A stretch of 64,000 bases of DNA from Anas platyrhynchos (lineage: Eukaryota > Chordata > Aves > Anseriformes > Anatidae): the NCBI RefSeq assembly GCF_047663525.1, contig NC_092588.1:89091501-89155500 (forward strand), read 5' to 3'. Position numbers and translations under genes: made by a program. Shown here piece after piece: positions 33,423 to 47,226 of this stretch. A model generated the notes under the pieces. That model did no database searches. It had not been told where the DNA came from and worked only from the letters and a program-made list of their open reading frames with translations. The stretch's first letter is position 1. Each line of letters begins with the position of its first letter.

Positions 33423-36400
33423 AAAACAATCTCCACATAAACATAGCAATCTTCTCTCGTTGGTTTCACATTTGCTTGTAGGGAAGAAATAGTTCCTTTA
33501 CTACACCCAGGAATCACACCAGCGTTTTCATGGTTATTAGGGAAAGAAAGAAAGTCCTGTTTATTAATGTACCTATATCATGTACACACATGTTAAATCA
33601 GCTTGGTTCATCTTGTTGCACCTGAGAAGTTGACAGGTTTATCTTACAGGCACACTGATGAACCTCAGCAAGGAAGAAAAGCCACTGACGACTCCACTGT
33701 CATACCACATATACTGCTGGTGATCCTGGCCTCTAACACCATACGAAGAACTCGTCCTTTCCTGTTTTCTTGCAGCACAATTATAAAATGTGTATTAAGT
33801 GAATACTGACAAGAACAGAAATGTATGAGAATAATGATTATTTGTAAGAGCCAGCCAGTGTTGTAAGTTGTTTACCTACTATCTTATCTGTTGGACAATG
33901 TCTACCAATTTGCAATCCTATTGCAAATGTTAGTAAGTGGATATTATTGTAATTACAAAGAATTCTCTTTTTTTTTCCATGCCTGAAATCAGATGTTATG
34001 CACAACACACTTTATCATAAATATTTTCCATATTAACTAAAGACATTTTAATGGCTTTTATATAAATATAGACAGTAATTTCTGATGACTTTGTAATGCA
34101 ATAATAAATACACCAATGTGGCTCGTAGTAATTAAACCCAAACAGCAAACCAAAACCTCATCAATAACTGTTCGGTGCTTTACCAAATCTTTGTGTTGAT
34201 GTTAAATGCTGTAGCAGCAGACTTATTTATTTTTGCTTAGGAAAGAGTGATGAAAAAACTGCATTTGGCTCCTTAAAGACAGTTTAAACACAGGTTCTTT
34301 ACAGCTCAGTTCTTCTGAGCTGGAATCAGTATAGAATAAATTATATGATGTTGGAGACATTTCTTTTCATTTTCGGTGATTCCACTTGTTCTAGGAATGG
34401 GAAAGAAAGCGAAAGGAAGCATGGTGCTAAGAAGTTAGAGATGTTGTATATTCTGCTTTTGCCTGTGTTTTACAAGTGCTGTTTTCTTTGTTCCTTTGAG
34501 CCAAAACATCTTCTACAGCCAGTGCTACATGAAGCTTTTGAAAAGGCAGGAAAATAACTACCATTTGTTCAATTTTCAATAAAGAAGGCATGAAGTAAAC
34601 TATCTAACAGGCAAGAATTTCTCTGGAAGTTATTTCTCTTCATATTGATAAATTATGTAGTTTTGCTAGAACCATAAGCACAATTGGCAGGATTTTATTC
34701 AGCCCATCACACATAATATTTATTTAGTGCTTTTATTAATCTGTTCTGGGGGTCCCCCCAAAGAGATACTTTTCAGCAGAGAATCATATCTAATCCAGCA
34801 GTGATTAACACAAAATACTGTGTGCATATGTACATATGTACACAGAAGTGTATGATGAACTGCAGTTGCAAGGTACTCTTCTTTTTAGATGCTATTTCTT
34901 ACTAAAAAGAGGATTTATTATTATTTTTATATATATATTTTTTTATAAATTACACAGACCTGCTACTATCCTTACAAGACAAAGTGGACATGACAGACAT
35001 GGCCTTTGCTCCAAATAGCTACACACTTAATATAGCTTGAAATAACAAGTAAGGGTCCTAAAAAGAAAGGAAAACATTGGAATGACAAGTAGGCAAGATC
35101 ATGTGCTCCTTCAGTAAAGTCACACTGTTTCACTTCTCTGATTTCCTCCAAGCCTCTTGGCCTGCAGGAAAAGTGTAGGTGACAGGCAAAATGCCATCTT
35201 AAAAGCACGTGGGGCAATACCACAGGTGGCAGGAGCAGCAGCCAGCTGCAAAGGGGTAAGAAAAGGGGGAAGAGGCATCCCTCTACTGCTGCAAAGGTGA
35301 CCCTCTGTGGATTGCAGAGTGGGTCACAGGAGTGCAAGCAGCAACTGAGCTGGGGTTGAAACAGCCAGGTGCAAGTTTGAGACGACATGCACCCAAGGAA
35401 GAAACAGATCTGCACGCTGACCTGGAGATAGCTTGCTGACCCTGAAAGATCTCTGCTTGCTTTCCACGTACTGGCAATCGCTGGGCACACACCTCTCCTC
35501 TTCCTATTTGTTGCCTGCTATCATACTTCAGCATCTTGCCTTATCTCTCTTGTTTATATATGAAACCTCCACCTCCACAGAGAAGATCAAACTCTCCAGA
35601 AAGCTAAGTGCAGAAGCAGCAGCTTTTCTAGAGTCAGTGCCATGTGGGTAAGGGGAAGAAACTTAATATAGCCTGAGTTCTTCTGAACATAGCATGCAGA
35701 ACAGAAAACTCACTTGGCTAAGATACTGAGCGTGGCAAGACAAGGTATACAAAACATTGGTACTTGAAAATACAGAGAGCTAGACAAAGACCTGGATAAC
35801 ACCGAGTGTGGGGTAACAGGTACTCTGGCAATGCTGACACATTTGGTATGGAAATGCCTGAGCCATACACAGAGAATCCTGTGTTTTATAGCAGCTGCAT
35901 AAGCAAAATTAGCCAAAGTCAGTGGGAGTGCCTACCGTACTTTTCTGATTAGTATCATACAACAGCCACTTTATCAAAATACATATTTTGCACTATATCC
36001 AGTAAAATACTGTATTTTGTTAATGGCCTTTGAGTCGCAAGAATGTTTAAAAAAATACATTTTTATCTCCCATTGGTGCTTTATTTTGGGAGGTGAAAGA
36101 TGCAGTAAAGCTGCCGAATTTTTACATGAATGTGGATCAGCCACAGTTTAATTATTTGCTGCTTATTATCATACATGTCTGCTTCAAGGCTTCATATTGT
36201 CCTCACATAACTTGTTAGTGCTGGTTACAGGATCGCACCAGGTACACTGCATTTTGTAAAGCTGACAGATGCTTTAGTACCTTTTCAAAGTCTTTCAACA
36301 TTTTGAAAAAAAAAAAAAGAAAAAGTCAATCCTATACCCGATACACTTTCCCAAGACCTAAGGCACATAAAACCCCTTTTTCTGCCCTTCAAGAAAACTA

Positions 36401-38040
36401 AAGCTTTGATAAAACCAAGAATTAAACTCATTTTTACAAAACAAACAACTTACTTTAATATTCCCACATCTTTCTCTGCACTGATCCTACCTTACACATA
36501 CCTCAGACATAACTACTGAGCTTATCTGTGCGCACATTCAAATGATATAATTAAACTTGAAAGAGCTGAATTTATCTTTAGAAAATATATTCCTATTTCC
36601 AAGATAAATTTTCTGTTGGATGCTTTGGATTTAATCTCTATCTTCACACAGAAAGTAGCACCTCATCTATTTAAATATTTACTTGTCAAGTCCCTATTGC
36701 TGAGGCTAATCCAGCACTTAGCTGATCTGTAAATGTATTAGGAAAGGAATAAGAGCTTTTATTTTTCTGCATTAACACGACTTCCTTTTTTGGCAAAATT
36801 CTAACATATTACTAAACTACAGTCATCTGTTCCTGACAGAATCACAAAGATAATTTCCTTGTTTATCTGACTCTCTCTGATGGAAGATATCCAAAGGTTT
36901 TTTTTTTTTTTTCTTGTTCAGCTGTCATTTGCATTTTAGTACCTCCAAATTCAAATCCCACACCTGAATGTGACCTGCACTTCAAAGAGTTTTTTTTTTT
37001 AATGGAAGAGTTACAACGGAAGCTGTATAAAGCACACAACTTCCTGGCTTCCATATCCTCAGGGGACCAGAAGTGGTCCCTCTAGCTCTTGGGAATCAAC
37101 GACTTCAGTATTTGGAAATTCAGCTGGAAAAAGCATTGTCTGGACCATCTGAACTCTTCAACCCCCTGAGCAGGGAACAGATGAGAAGTACGTTGATATT
37201 TTAGGGCTAAGGATGGATTTGCCAAATTTCAGCTGAGGTTTGTGACTGTGTGTTACCACTGTATAAAGACTGTAGCATGGACAACCTGAGACAAATTCTC
37301 AGGTTTGGTTCAGTTTCCAAACACCTGAGACAAAAAAATGCCATTAGGCAGCCTCAGCAGAGGCCGTAGTTGCAAAGTGAGGGAACTACTCCCTCACCCC
37401 AGAAGATGCTGCAGGTGAAGGTGTGGAGACTGCAGTCCTCCTGCACCTTTCACCAGCCAGCACCAGGCATACCTGGGGCAGGAGTCACCCTCCCTGCCTC
37501 CAGTGCGGAGGTGAACAGCTCTCAGCACCACACAGGGCTGGAGCCAATCTTGAGCAGGCTCAGATTTTGGCCAGTGTCCTCTCATCAAATCACTCTTCAG
37601 TCGGCAAGCTCGCATGCAACTTGCTTGTTGAATGTGTCCTGTACACAAATGAGTTAATTTCCCACTGCTCCTCAGCCCAGCCCTTTTCACAAACATTAAA
37701 AAGAATTAACGAGGGAGAAAATAATTATTTGCAAACCCTCCAGCTCTTGAGCAGAAGATATCTATGTTTGTGTGGATAAAGGGCGTATCTTACATTTACT
37801 TGTTTAATTGGAATAAACTACAGCAGCACTATTTTATTTATTTATTTTTTGGCTAAGATAAATTACTGCGTTTAGCACAGCTGGTAAAAGCTAATTCTGT
37901 ACACACAGTTCTTTTCACTAGTGTGGGTGGCAAAACATTTCCAGCAACTGGCGTAATTAGTTCTTCCTTCTTTGCAATAGCACAGGACACTTAACAGGAA
38001 AAAAAATAAAAAGATTTAATAGAATACGTGGTATAAAATA

Positions 38041-38640
38041 ATCATGTTTGCTCTTCTGGTTTTGCCAGATCTCCCTTACTCAGTGTCACGCCATGCAGAG
38101 GCTCGCCCTGGTATTTCTCAGCAGCGATAACAATTAGCAGCGAGAGGCTAGCGGTTATGCCAAATATAGCCCGGGAACAACCTCTCCTCTTCTGCACAGG
38201 ACACATTCGAGCATTCCTCAAACAAAACGCGCTGGCCAAAAGCAAGCAGCACAGCAATGGGAGCGCCACGGAGGGCTTTCCCCTCTGCAGGGCTGCCATA
38301 CGGCCTGTGGGTGGATTATTGGGGAACGACTGGGAAGCCCGCGCTGCGAAGGAGACGAGCTGCCGAGCACAACCTTCCCGACAGGGATCATTTGTATGAC
38401 AGAGCCCAAGGTGGGTGCCAAGCACAATCATTTCAGCTTCACTGCTCCCAGCGTACAGCACGCCAGCCGGCAGCCACAACCCAGAAGAAGCCTGAACACC
38501 CCCAGCACAGGCACGGACCCCTCCATCCATCCCCTATCAGCTGGAGAAGCGCCGGGGGGGCTCTTCCAACAGCACAGACACGGAGCGCCTACGTCCCACA
38601 GCTGCCAGCAAGATACAGCCCCCCTGAGATAATAACTGGG
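38041..38640. promoter_or_regulatory. CpG-rich patch inside the LYRM4 intron
   Basis: By hand count there are about 28 CpG in 600 bases, with GC a little over 50%, against an AT-rich, CpG-poor surrounding intron. The densest part is 38,101-38,400 (about 18 CpG). This is close to the usual CpG-island threshold. Possible explanations are an unannotated promoter, an enhancer or a decayed GC-rich insertion. I found no splice-bounded known exon. Confidence 0.45.
38042..38299 (-). CDS. Speculative small ORF in the CpG-rich patch
   Basis: From an ATG at 38,299-38,297 an 85-codon frame runs to a TGA at 38,044-38,042. It starts MAALQRGKPSVALPLLCCLL, with a hydrophobic stretch at about residues 10-25 like a signal peptide, a Cys/Arg-rich middle, and a second hydrophobic stretch (IFGITASLSLLIVIAA) at about 44-59. 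The frame is open for another 77 codons upstream. The start context is weak (C at -3). I do not recognise a family, and GC-rich DNA gives chance ORFs on both strands; an overlapping plus-strand frame of 161 codons exists. Confidence 0.12.
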   Translation of the reverse strand: MAALQRGKPSVALPLLCCLLLASAFCLRNARMCPVQKRRGCSRAIFGITASLSLLIVIAAEKYQGEPLHGVTLSKGDLAKPEEQT

Positions 38641-39893
38641 GCTGGCAAGATACGTTTGACCTCCCAAATGCCAGAGGGAGAGAAGGGAAAAGGCCAGAAA
38701 GAGCAGAGGCATCTGTATTTACCTTCATTATATGCCATTTAGGAAGCAGCCAGGACTATTTTTTCTGGCTGTTTTGTCTAGAATGACTCTGGAGCTACAC
38801 TACAGCGAGTAACAAGCCCATTTAAAAACCAGTCCAAAGAATTACAAGCCATTAGAAATATTTCTCCTTGTCCTCACTAGATTGAAGAAAGGCAGGAGTA
38901 TGAAACATTTCTCTTATGAAAAACTGAATGTGGAGGGGGAAAGCCAAATTAAAATTGAAGGGCTGTTTTAGTAAGACAAAATAACCAATTAGTGAGGAAA
39001 ACTTTGAAGATATCTTCAAGAAAAGCAAGTAATCGAACTACAGATAACATTGTTTTCCCATATTTACTGTTACTGTTTTTTTTTTCAGGGGACTATTTTT
39101 ACATATGCCTATTCGTTTCTTTTGGCAGCAAGCAGAAGATGATGGAGGGCTACTCCATAGATAGCATCAGGCAGACTGATTAGGAACAAGAACCCATCAA
39201 AACTTCTTGTAACTGCTGACAGCTCATTTATGAGCAGTCTGATACTGAGAAAATTTTCTAATACATACCTCTCTATAAAAGTTGTTAGAAAGTCTATGAA
39301 GCTTTGGTCCTTGGAAGTTTGTTGCTAAACTTTGAAGAGATTGTTCAAAAACACTTCAGGAAAAAACAAAACAAAACAAAGCAATGAAACAATAACAGAT
39401 GATTAAGGGGGAATACATTGAATCTAGAATTTTGTCAGTGGAAAATTCCATCCAAAATAATTTCTGACACGACACTTCTCATTTTTTCTATCTTGACAGG
39501 TTACATATTTTTTAGTATTCATGTCTGTATGAAAACATTGAACCAAAAGGGGAAACTAACTGACTATAGACAGAAAAAGCTACTATGAGGGATATAGACA
39601 GGAAGCTGAGATCCCTTCAGTGCCTTGAAGTACTAATCATCTCAGAGCTACTTTTAACAAAAGGAGAGTAAGATTAACTGGCAAGAGATTAGAAATGATT
39701 ATTTAATATATGCAATGCATTTTGTTCTTTAAGATACACACATTACAAAAAAAAAAAATCTTGTTCATTCTGTGCCAGATTATTTATTTTGCCATTTTAA
39801 AATACCATATAGAAAAGACCCCCCCTTTGGGGAAAAAACACAGGAAAGTGAGCCAGTAGATGGCATTGTGGCACTTCAAAAGACATTTCAGAA

Positions 39894-39948
39894 AATCCCA
39901 CTTAAAAAAATGCAAGCCTAAATCCCACTTAAAAAAAATGCAAGCCTA
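39894..39948 (+). repeat. Tandem duplication of a 27-nt unit
   Basis: AATCCCACTTAAAAAAATGC-AAGCCTA occurs twice back to back, differing by one A in the A run. Confidence 0.92.
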
Positions 39949-40631
39949 AGTACTGTGTTTAACCACTTACTGCTTAACCATTGTAGTATCTTGCTCCTGC
40001 TCAATGCTACACATGCTCAACTGAATAAACAAAACCACACCATGTAGCTGCACTGTCATATTAGCCCTGAAACAAATCTCCTCTGCTCTGGTTCCCAAAT
40101 CCAATTAGCTCCGTATGCTAGAGTTACAATCCCAGATTTGAAAAGATGATCCTTATTTGATGGCTAATGCCCCATGAGCCATGGCCATCAAGGGGATACC
40201 AGAAAGGATGCTTTTAGTTGACAAGTATTTTCTAAAAGGCAGTCACATACAAGATCTTACACATCAATGCAGATGATATCACACAAAAATCCACTGCAGA
40301 AAAATTATTTTTAGGGCCTAATATCCTTCCGGAGTATCTTAAGAACACTCCCATTTTCTTTCAATTAAACTGGTGATACGCTCTCACAGCTATGGAGGAG
40401 AAGACTGTGGCATTAAGGACCTCACTTTCTTGTGTAACACACCAATTTTCCGATCTGCTAAAACCACAACAAAATTGAAACCATCTTGAAGCATTAGATG
40501 TACAGAAAAAAAATCAGCAATTTACTTTAAGACTTATACGACACACAGAAAACCTTATTTCAACTTGTGGTTAGCAGTTTGTCTGCTCACTACTTTATGG
40601 ACAAATCTGCTTTCTCTGGACCTGCTCTTAG

Positions 40632-40676
40632 CAGGGCTTGGGCCAGAGACCTCTGCAGGCCACTTCCAATCTTACA
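40632..40676 (+). mobile_element. Possible CR1 3'-tail fragment
   Basis: 'gggcttgggccagagacctc' and 'ccacttccaatctta' resemble the sense-strand CR1 end (ggttgggccagatgacctc ... cccttccaatctta). Very short, so tentative. Confidence 0.35.
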
Positions 40677-43600
40677 TACGGATGCCTGAGGCTTACGTAT
40701 AGATGTCCCTCCTGACAATTCATGTTTAAGACAAGGTCTGGTTTCACTGTGGTATTTGACTTGTATCCTTGTATAATAACAAGAATTCAAGACAGTGTAA
40801 CCAAATCTGCCTAGCTTAGGGCCTCTAACTTAATTCAATAGTGTTCTGCAAGTGACGAATTTTCAGACTTCCTCCATGTCCCTTCCAGACTAAATTAAAG
40901 CAGTCTAGTTTTCCTGAAGGAGAATTTCCCCTTCAACTCTGCATTTTCTGATCGGCTAATATATGAATTATAAAACAATCAAGCAACGGAAACCTCATCA
41001 ACAAATTAAAAGAACAACTCAAATATTTTTGACAATTTAGTGTGTATGTACAGACACATCAGGTTCATTTGACCAAAGCAATTTTTGTATGTGGAAATCC
41101 CCCTCTTTGAAATTTAAGTAGCTTTTAAAAACACAGAAGAATATGAGAAAAATCCCTCTGTGAAGCTAGTATTATTGTGAATGTTTAAATAGTATACATT
41201 AATGAATCCCTCCCTTCCCAAACAGAGGGGTCAGGTTGGACTGGAGCACCCAGCCGGGAGGACAGTGTGACAGTTCTTTCCTCTCACCATCACAGACAGA
41301 AGTGGTCCCATCTGTAGAGGCAGACAGCAAACGTTGCAATTCCCAAAGCACTTTGAAGAGGAAAGAATGGTGGAGAAGGGAATGCAAGCACTGCTGTTCT
41401 AGGTGGGTTCAGAGCTTTTTCCAATATGTTGTCCCCAACACTGGTCATCAGCAGGTCCTCTGAGAGAGGCAGCACGAACATGGCAAGTATACATTTATCT
41501 TTCTTCTGGAATGCCTCCCCTGCTTCCAGCGACCACAACTTCTTGGCAACTTCCTGTCCACGTAGCTGCACTCATACCATTGTGATAAAAGGCTCAATTA
41601 ATTTGTCTCACCTGTGTTTGAACCCATCCACATGCTGGCCTCCTCAGCATGCTGTGGCAATGAGTTCTAGGATATAAACTGTGCACTCCTGTTGAACTCT
41701 CAAACTTGAAGGCTACTCATTTTGCCGTAGAACTTGTAATAATGTCACTCTATTTTTACTTTCTTCATGCTGCTCAGCAAGATTATCCTCTTGGGAGAGC
41801 TTTCAAGCTTCCTCACGGAGATACCTTCCTTTATGCATAACTACCCAGGAAGGAGGACAGCAGCCTATGGAAGGGCTATTCCACCAGCTAACACATGTGT
41901 GGCCAGGAACAGTGAAAGCAGGACAAATGAGTGGCATCAATCCCAGACAAGCTGCAAGAGCACCTTGACATCTGCAACCAATCTGACAGTAAAAACTGGT
42001 TCATCTAGGGAAAGGCTACCTGAATGACTGCTCTTACTATTATCAATGCACATCTTGCAGGATTGTTGGGAAAGCAAAAGAAAGTCCTCATGACAATGGA
42101 GGGAAAAGTGCACTGAGGCTCGCCTCTTCTCAAAAGCAAACACAACAGCACTAGCTACTTCACTGCCAGGGACTGGTCTGCAGAAGGGACTCCCTAAGAA
42201 CAGAGCACAACAAAGTTTAGGAGTGATGTTCAGAGTGTCCAGCTGCGCCTACTTACCTCAGTCTGGTTCAGAAAGTCGCTTGTGCCAGGGTGGACCCTTG
42301 GAATAAATAAAGCATGACCTTGCATGGTGACCTCCAGTGTTTGGTGGCTAACAGGAAAAGGAAAGCATTCTTTCCCTCTCTTATTTATGATATATATTTG
42401 GTCTTATATCCTGTGAAGCTCAGGGCTGGGGATTGCCGTAAAACCAGTAGGAAGATGATACTGGGTCACCTGATGGTTTTGAGTTCCAGAAAGTTCATTT
42501 CTACCTTAAAATTAGTACACACCTGTCTGGCCTGGACCTAAATGTGACTTGAAGAGGACACTACTAGGTGTTAATGAGAAAAGAAACTTAGTTCTTTTCC
42601 TGTGTTCGTCAGTTATCCCTTGCTGTGAGAGATCTTGATGAGGAAGGCAGTCTGACTCTTTTAAGAAAGACAGCTTTTTTGCCAGCAAGTCCTGTCTGTT
42701 TTGCCCTTGCAACTGGATCTATGGAAACTGATTTTCTCCCAACCACATCGAGTGCTTGAACTTTTTGCCCTTTGGCATACTTCACTTGTAAGCATCAAGT
42801 CTTCTTGTATGGCCACAACTTCAACAGCATTAGAGTTGGAGCACGTGTGAAAGCACTCATACTCTGATCATATCATGTGGTTTTCTCAACCCATTCAGCA
42901 GCTCGTGGTGTAATGGCCAGACCCTGCCAACCAATTCCAGCTGTGTCCAGTACTGGTTTTAGAGAATTTTAGCTAACCCCAAAAGATAAGACTATTTTTT
43001 TTTAAGATGTCTGTTGCTTCAAAATTTACACTGTGAACAATCTGTATAAATTACTGTTGAAAAATCTTAAATTAGCTTGGTGCTGATTCACCAAAGCTGA
43101 GGCCATTGTTTAATCTAGCACCAGAGGGGATTTTCTGAGACAATGTAAAAATGGTAACAACTGTGGTTGTGCCACAGGCTTTCACTGCTCTTCCAGGCCA
43201 AAATTATAGTCAGAACAAAAATATCTGCCCTTACTTGCACAGATGCTGGGAAAATTTGTGGTACAATTCACATCAAAGCTGTCTGTACAATTTTCCCCTA
43301 CTGTTCCCACCACTTGCAGGGCTGGTAACTATTTGTGAAACAACAGCTTCCTAACCCATACCCAGCAACAACCACACAACATCTGCACCATGTGTAGAGC
43401 TCAGTCTTATGGTTCCCTGAGGTTGGAGGCTCCCCACTGACAGCATCTGTCCAGAAGGAAACGCAGATGGCCACCTTCTCTGGACTTTTCTGCCCACCTG
43501 ACCTCGTGCTCTTTACACCAGTCACCTGGGCAGATTTAAGGCAGGTTGACAAAACCCGTTGGGTAAATTAAAGAGTTAATTATGTGACAATACTTCTTGG

Positions 43601-44507
43601 TCCTAACCATTGGATTAATCACTGGGGATCTGTTTATAGTTTCATTATAAGACCAAATCATCAGAGAATGTATTACCCTCAGGATACTACATTTGCTAAT
43701 TCGCTGTATAATTCTAGGGTTAATTGACAACTTCTTGACATTCCTAAAATCAGTTCGACAGATTTTCCAGGCACTCCAACACTGCCTACAGCAATTCTAA
43801 GCCACATACAATAATATCTACTGCCCACAAATAAAAAGAAAAAGCTCTCAGCTCAGCAAGAATTATGGTTCTGGAAAAAATAAAATAATAAAGAATCCTA
43901 CAAGTTGGTGCATAGGATCTTCTGTACAAATCGGCATTTAAAGACTAATGTTTCTCACCTTGCTGCAAGCTCACAATCCAATCAATAGACACATTCACAT
44001 ATATCAACAAGGAAAAAAATACAAATAACAGCCAGAAGTAGAGGATGCTTAACCCTAGGATGCCTTCCAATTAGGAATTTCTTTAAACTGCAAGCATCCA
44101 AGTCAAATTTAACTAATAAGTTAAAATTTTATTATTTTGATTTTTGAGCATTTACATTCTCACCTCTGTAAACTCATTCTTTAACTGCATACTCAGTTAT
44201 AGACAACTTCTTTCAAGTGGTATTTCACTTCATTTCCCCAAGCCTGGTACGGTTTTATGGTTACACCGTCTGCATTTCTGCTGGCAATAACTTCTGAAGC
44301 TGCCAACTCACTTTTACAACAGAGTAAAGATATTAAGCTCTCACAAGTTCCTAAAGATACTAGGAACTACCTACATGAGAAACCCAAATTAATAGCTTCT
44401 CTGGAGGAAAGGTAACAGCGTCAAGTGCAGTTCTTCCTGGTTAGGCATCAGAGAATCAGTTTGGAAGATAGAGGTTGTAAAATGCTTCAGCTACAGTGTA
44501 AGCTAAC

Positions 44508-44529
44508 ACAAGACCTCTTAAGGTCTTGT
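44508..44529. repeat. Perfect 9-bp inverted repeat, 4-nt loop
   Basis: ACAAGACCT - CTTA - AGGTCTTGT. A small hairpin, possibly chance. Confidence 0.7.
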
Positions 44530-45811
44530 AAGAGAATCATGATGACTGAGCCATGAGACCCAACAACATAGACAAGCAGATTTCATAAACTGAAATGTTC
44601 ACAGTCTCGTTTTAAACTTCAGACCCTGGTGCAGTGACTGTGTACTTCCTCCCCACCCCCCATTACTGGCCCCCACTTTCAAGTGCCAGCTAATATCACC
44701 TTCTGCTCGACACAGGACAAGATCCACACATGACAGCCTGAAACAGAGGTCACTCATCCCCTGCAAAGTCCTCTTGTAGCTTGTCCCATGTTATGAAGCA
44801 TGGTAAACACCCACCCTTCTCCCTAAGTTTAGATACAAGCTCTTCAGCATCTGTTAATAGGAAGCACCCAGCACAGGAGCTGAACTTGCAGTGTTGGTGT
44901 TACAGGACATAAAATTGATTTCTTTCAGTCACAGAGGAAAATGTTAAGTTGTTAAAAGACATTGTAAGAGATGGAATAAAACTACAGCCTGCCTGAGTTA
45001 GAAAACATGCAAGTGTTAGAAAACTCCATGTGCCAACCGAGGAAGTTGCTCTTACAAACAAGAATGATAAATACCATACTTGCATCAAAAGATATTTTTC
45101 CTTTCAACTTCCAACTAGACAATAACAACTTACAATACCATTTGAGGGAGAAGCTTTCTCAGGAAATACACTGGAAACTCATTTATTGTTTTCTGTTGCT
45201 CAAATGATCCTTGACACAGTTCCTCTCCAGATCTTTCTGCCTACAAGGAAGCCAAGTCGCCTTTCGGCACCAAGGGCACAAGGAACTACATGTACATAGC
45301 AACTCTTCAAGCATTGGTCTAGCTATAAAAAAAAAAAAAAAGCATATAGAGAGAGTCTGAGCAGATAACAATATTTGCCTTGGTCCAAGTCAGATTAGTG
45401 AGTGATACACTTCAAACCTGAGAAGTGAATACATTTATTTTGAGTATTTCTCTTCTACTCTCCTTTACAGAAACATACAGCCTCTTTACATGATGCAGGC
45501 TGAAGTAACCCTGCTGAAGAGGCATCACTTTTATGTAAGGGAGCTTGAGCAGTTTATTCATGCAAGAAATCTGTTTTCTCTGAGGATGGGGGTAACCAGT
45601 CAAGAAGGAAGCTCTGACAGGGAACCCTAGGTCCTTGAGCAGGGGGTCCTAAAGCAAAAATCAGTCAAAAGTGTAGAATAAAATGGTGCTCTACAGTGTC
45701 TAGTGTCCCAGTTTCATGGTATGGGAACCTGGGGAACAAAGTCATCCTGAGATGACTGCACATCGTCACTTACAGGCCTGTTCAGCAACACCCACTGACA
45801 AGGCCAGAAGC

Positions 45812-45830
45812 CAGCAGCAGCAGCAGCAGC
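45812..45830 (+). repeat. (CAG)n microsatellite
   Basis: Six CAG units; not inside a supported coding sequence. Confidence 0.9.
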
Positions 45831-46661
45831 GTGCCACAGTGAATGCAAACAAATAAAACAAGGCATGGCTCAGTGTCAGACAAGAAGAAACCATCTTTTG
45901 AGGGGTAAAATTATACTGGCAAAGACTGATGTAAAATGAGGATGATCCATTATTTTCATAAGTGGCAGGAACTTTCTGTCTATTCCAAAACAAAGTAAGG
46001 CCCTTTGAAGTCAGATACCACTTATCACTAAGTTAAATGCTAGGAAGGAAAATACTACAGATGAGCACCCAGAACATTAACACACTGCATTTCCTTTTAC
46101 ATCCGAATGGCCATCTTTCTACTGTTAAAAGTTGATGTTCTCAGCATTTAGGGTGTTTTGCTTCTGCTGTGAAAAATATAAGAGGGAAGGTCCGCGGCCT
46201 TTTGGACTCTGTGCCAATAATGCCAGTCAATACTAGCACGTAAGTTTTTAACGATTCACTATACCGTTTGATTATCCGCTCCTCAAAACCACCTTAATTA
46301 GCAGAAATATTGATTTTACACTGTTCAAGCCTAACAAGCTTAAGAAATACGAGCTGAAAAAACTAGTACAGAATAATAATAATAAAATAATAAACTGATA
46401 TAGTAATAAAATTGTAACAAAAGAAAGCGTCTTTCTGGATACAAACTGAGTAGCAGTGGATAACATTTTAAGTCATTTTAGTTTGCATCCTGCTGAGGCT
46501 ATCATTTATACAGTGCTGCCTTGCCAAGCAAGTCACCAAGTGCTCCTTGAGACGACATGGTTGCACTGCTGTCACACTGTACTGTCTGGTTCAAAATATT
46601 CTCCCTGAAGTATAATAGAGTCACAGCACAAAGCAAATGGTGCCAAAGGTCTAGCTGACAA

Positions 46662-46663
<2 letters not shown>

Positions 46664-46697
<34 letters not shown>
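46664..46697 (+). repeat. T34 homopolymer
   Basis: Thirty-four consecutive T bases, the longest homopolymer in the window; no retroposon body is recognised next to it. Confidence 0.95.
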
Positions 46698-46699
<2 letters not shown>

Positions 46700-47170
46700 C
46701 AAGGAGAAAAGCCACTTGGTCCAAACCCAGATTTTAAAAAGAATGACAGAAAGTTCGTGTTAATTCATTCAGCAATTTTCTTTTTCCTCACATATTTTTA
46801 TCTATTAAAACAAACATTCTCCTTCTCTCTGCAAGAAATTCTGAGCACCTTTTCAGTCTTCAAAACCATGGCATATTTGAAGTAAATGGACACGTTTTAA
46901 AATAGAAAAAAGAAGTCTTCATAACTAACTCAACTAGATAGACTTTGAAGTCTGAAGGGACAGGTGAATAAGTCAGCCTCACCTTCAGTTTTAAGCATTG
47001 CCAGTGATTCCCGAAATAAGCTTGTGACAATTTTTGCTATAGAACTTCCACTTTTTCAAATTCTCCATTTGCACAAATGTAGTTGAAATAAAACAGTAGC
47101 CTTCTTCCATAATAAAAGATTAAACGCTTTCATTAGATGCTCAGAAAGACAATTTAGTTGAAGAACCTTG

Positions 47171-47226
47171 TAATTTCCTATGTCTTAATAATAAAGAATA
47201 ATAATTTCCTATGTCTTAATAATAAA
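47171..47226 (+). repeat. Near-tandem duplication of a 25-nt unit
   Basis: TAATTTCCTATGTCTTAATA-ATAAA occurs at 47,171-47,195 and again at 47,202-47,226, with a short spacer between. Confidence 0.92.

Larger units (their letters stand above)
28557..38040 (-). other. LYRM4: LYRM4 last intron (inferred), first part
   Basis: AT-rich non-coding DNA upstream of the LYRM4 acceptor. It holds an (ATTT)n run at 31,840-31,878, an (AT)n/(AC)n patch at 33,342-33,422, a small CpG cluster at about 29,985-30,045, and T or A runs near 36,308 and 36,897. No coding exon or RNA gene is recognised. Assignment as intron depends on the missing upstream exons lying beyond 64,000. Confidence 0.6.

Noticed and set aside
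34972-35490. 172-codon minus-strand open frame
   Set aside because: No recognisable domain or splice context; an open frame of this size is expected about once by chance in 64 kb.
46664-46697. T34 run as the tail of a minus-strand retroposed gene
   Set aside because: No gene-derived body or target-site duplication was recognised next to it.
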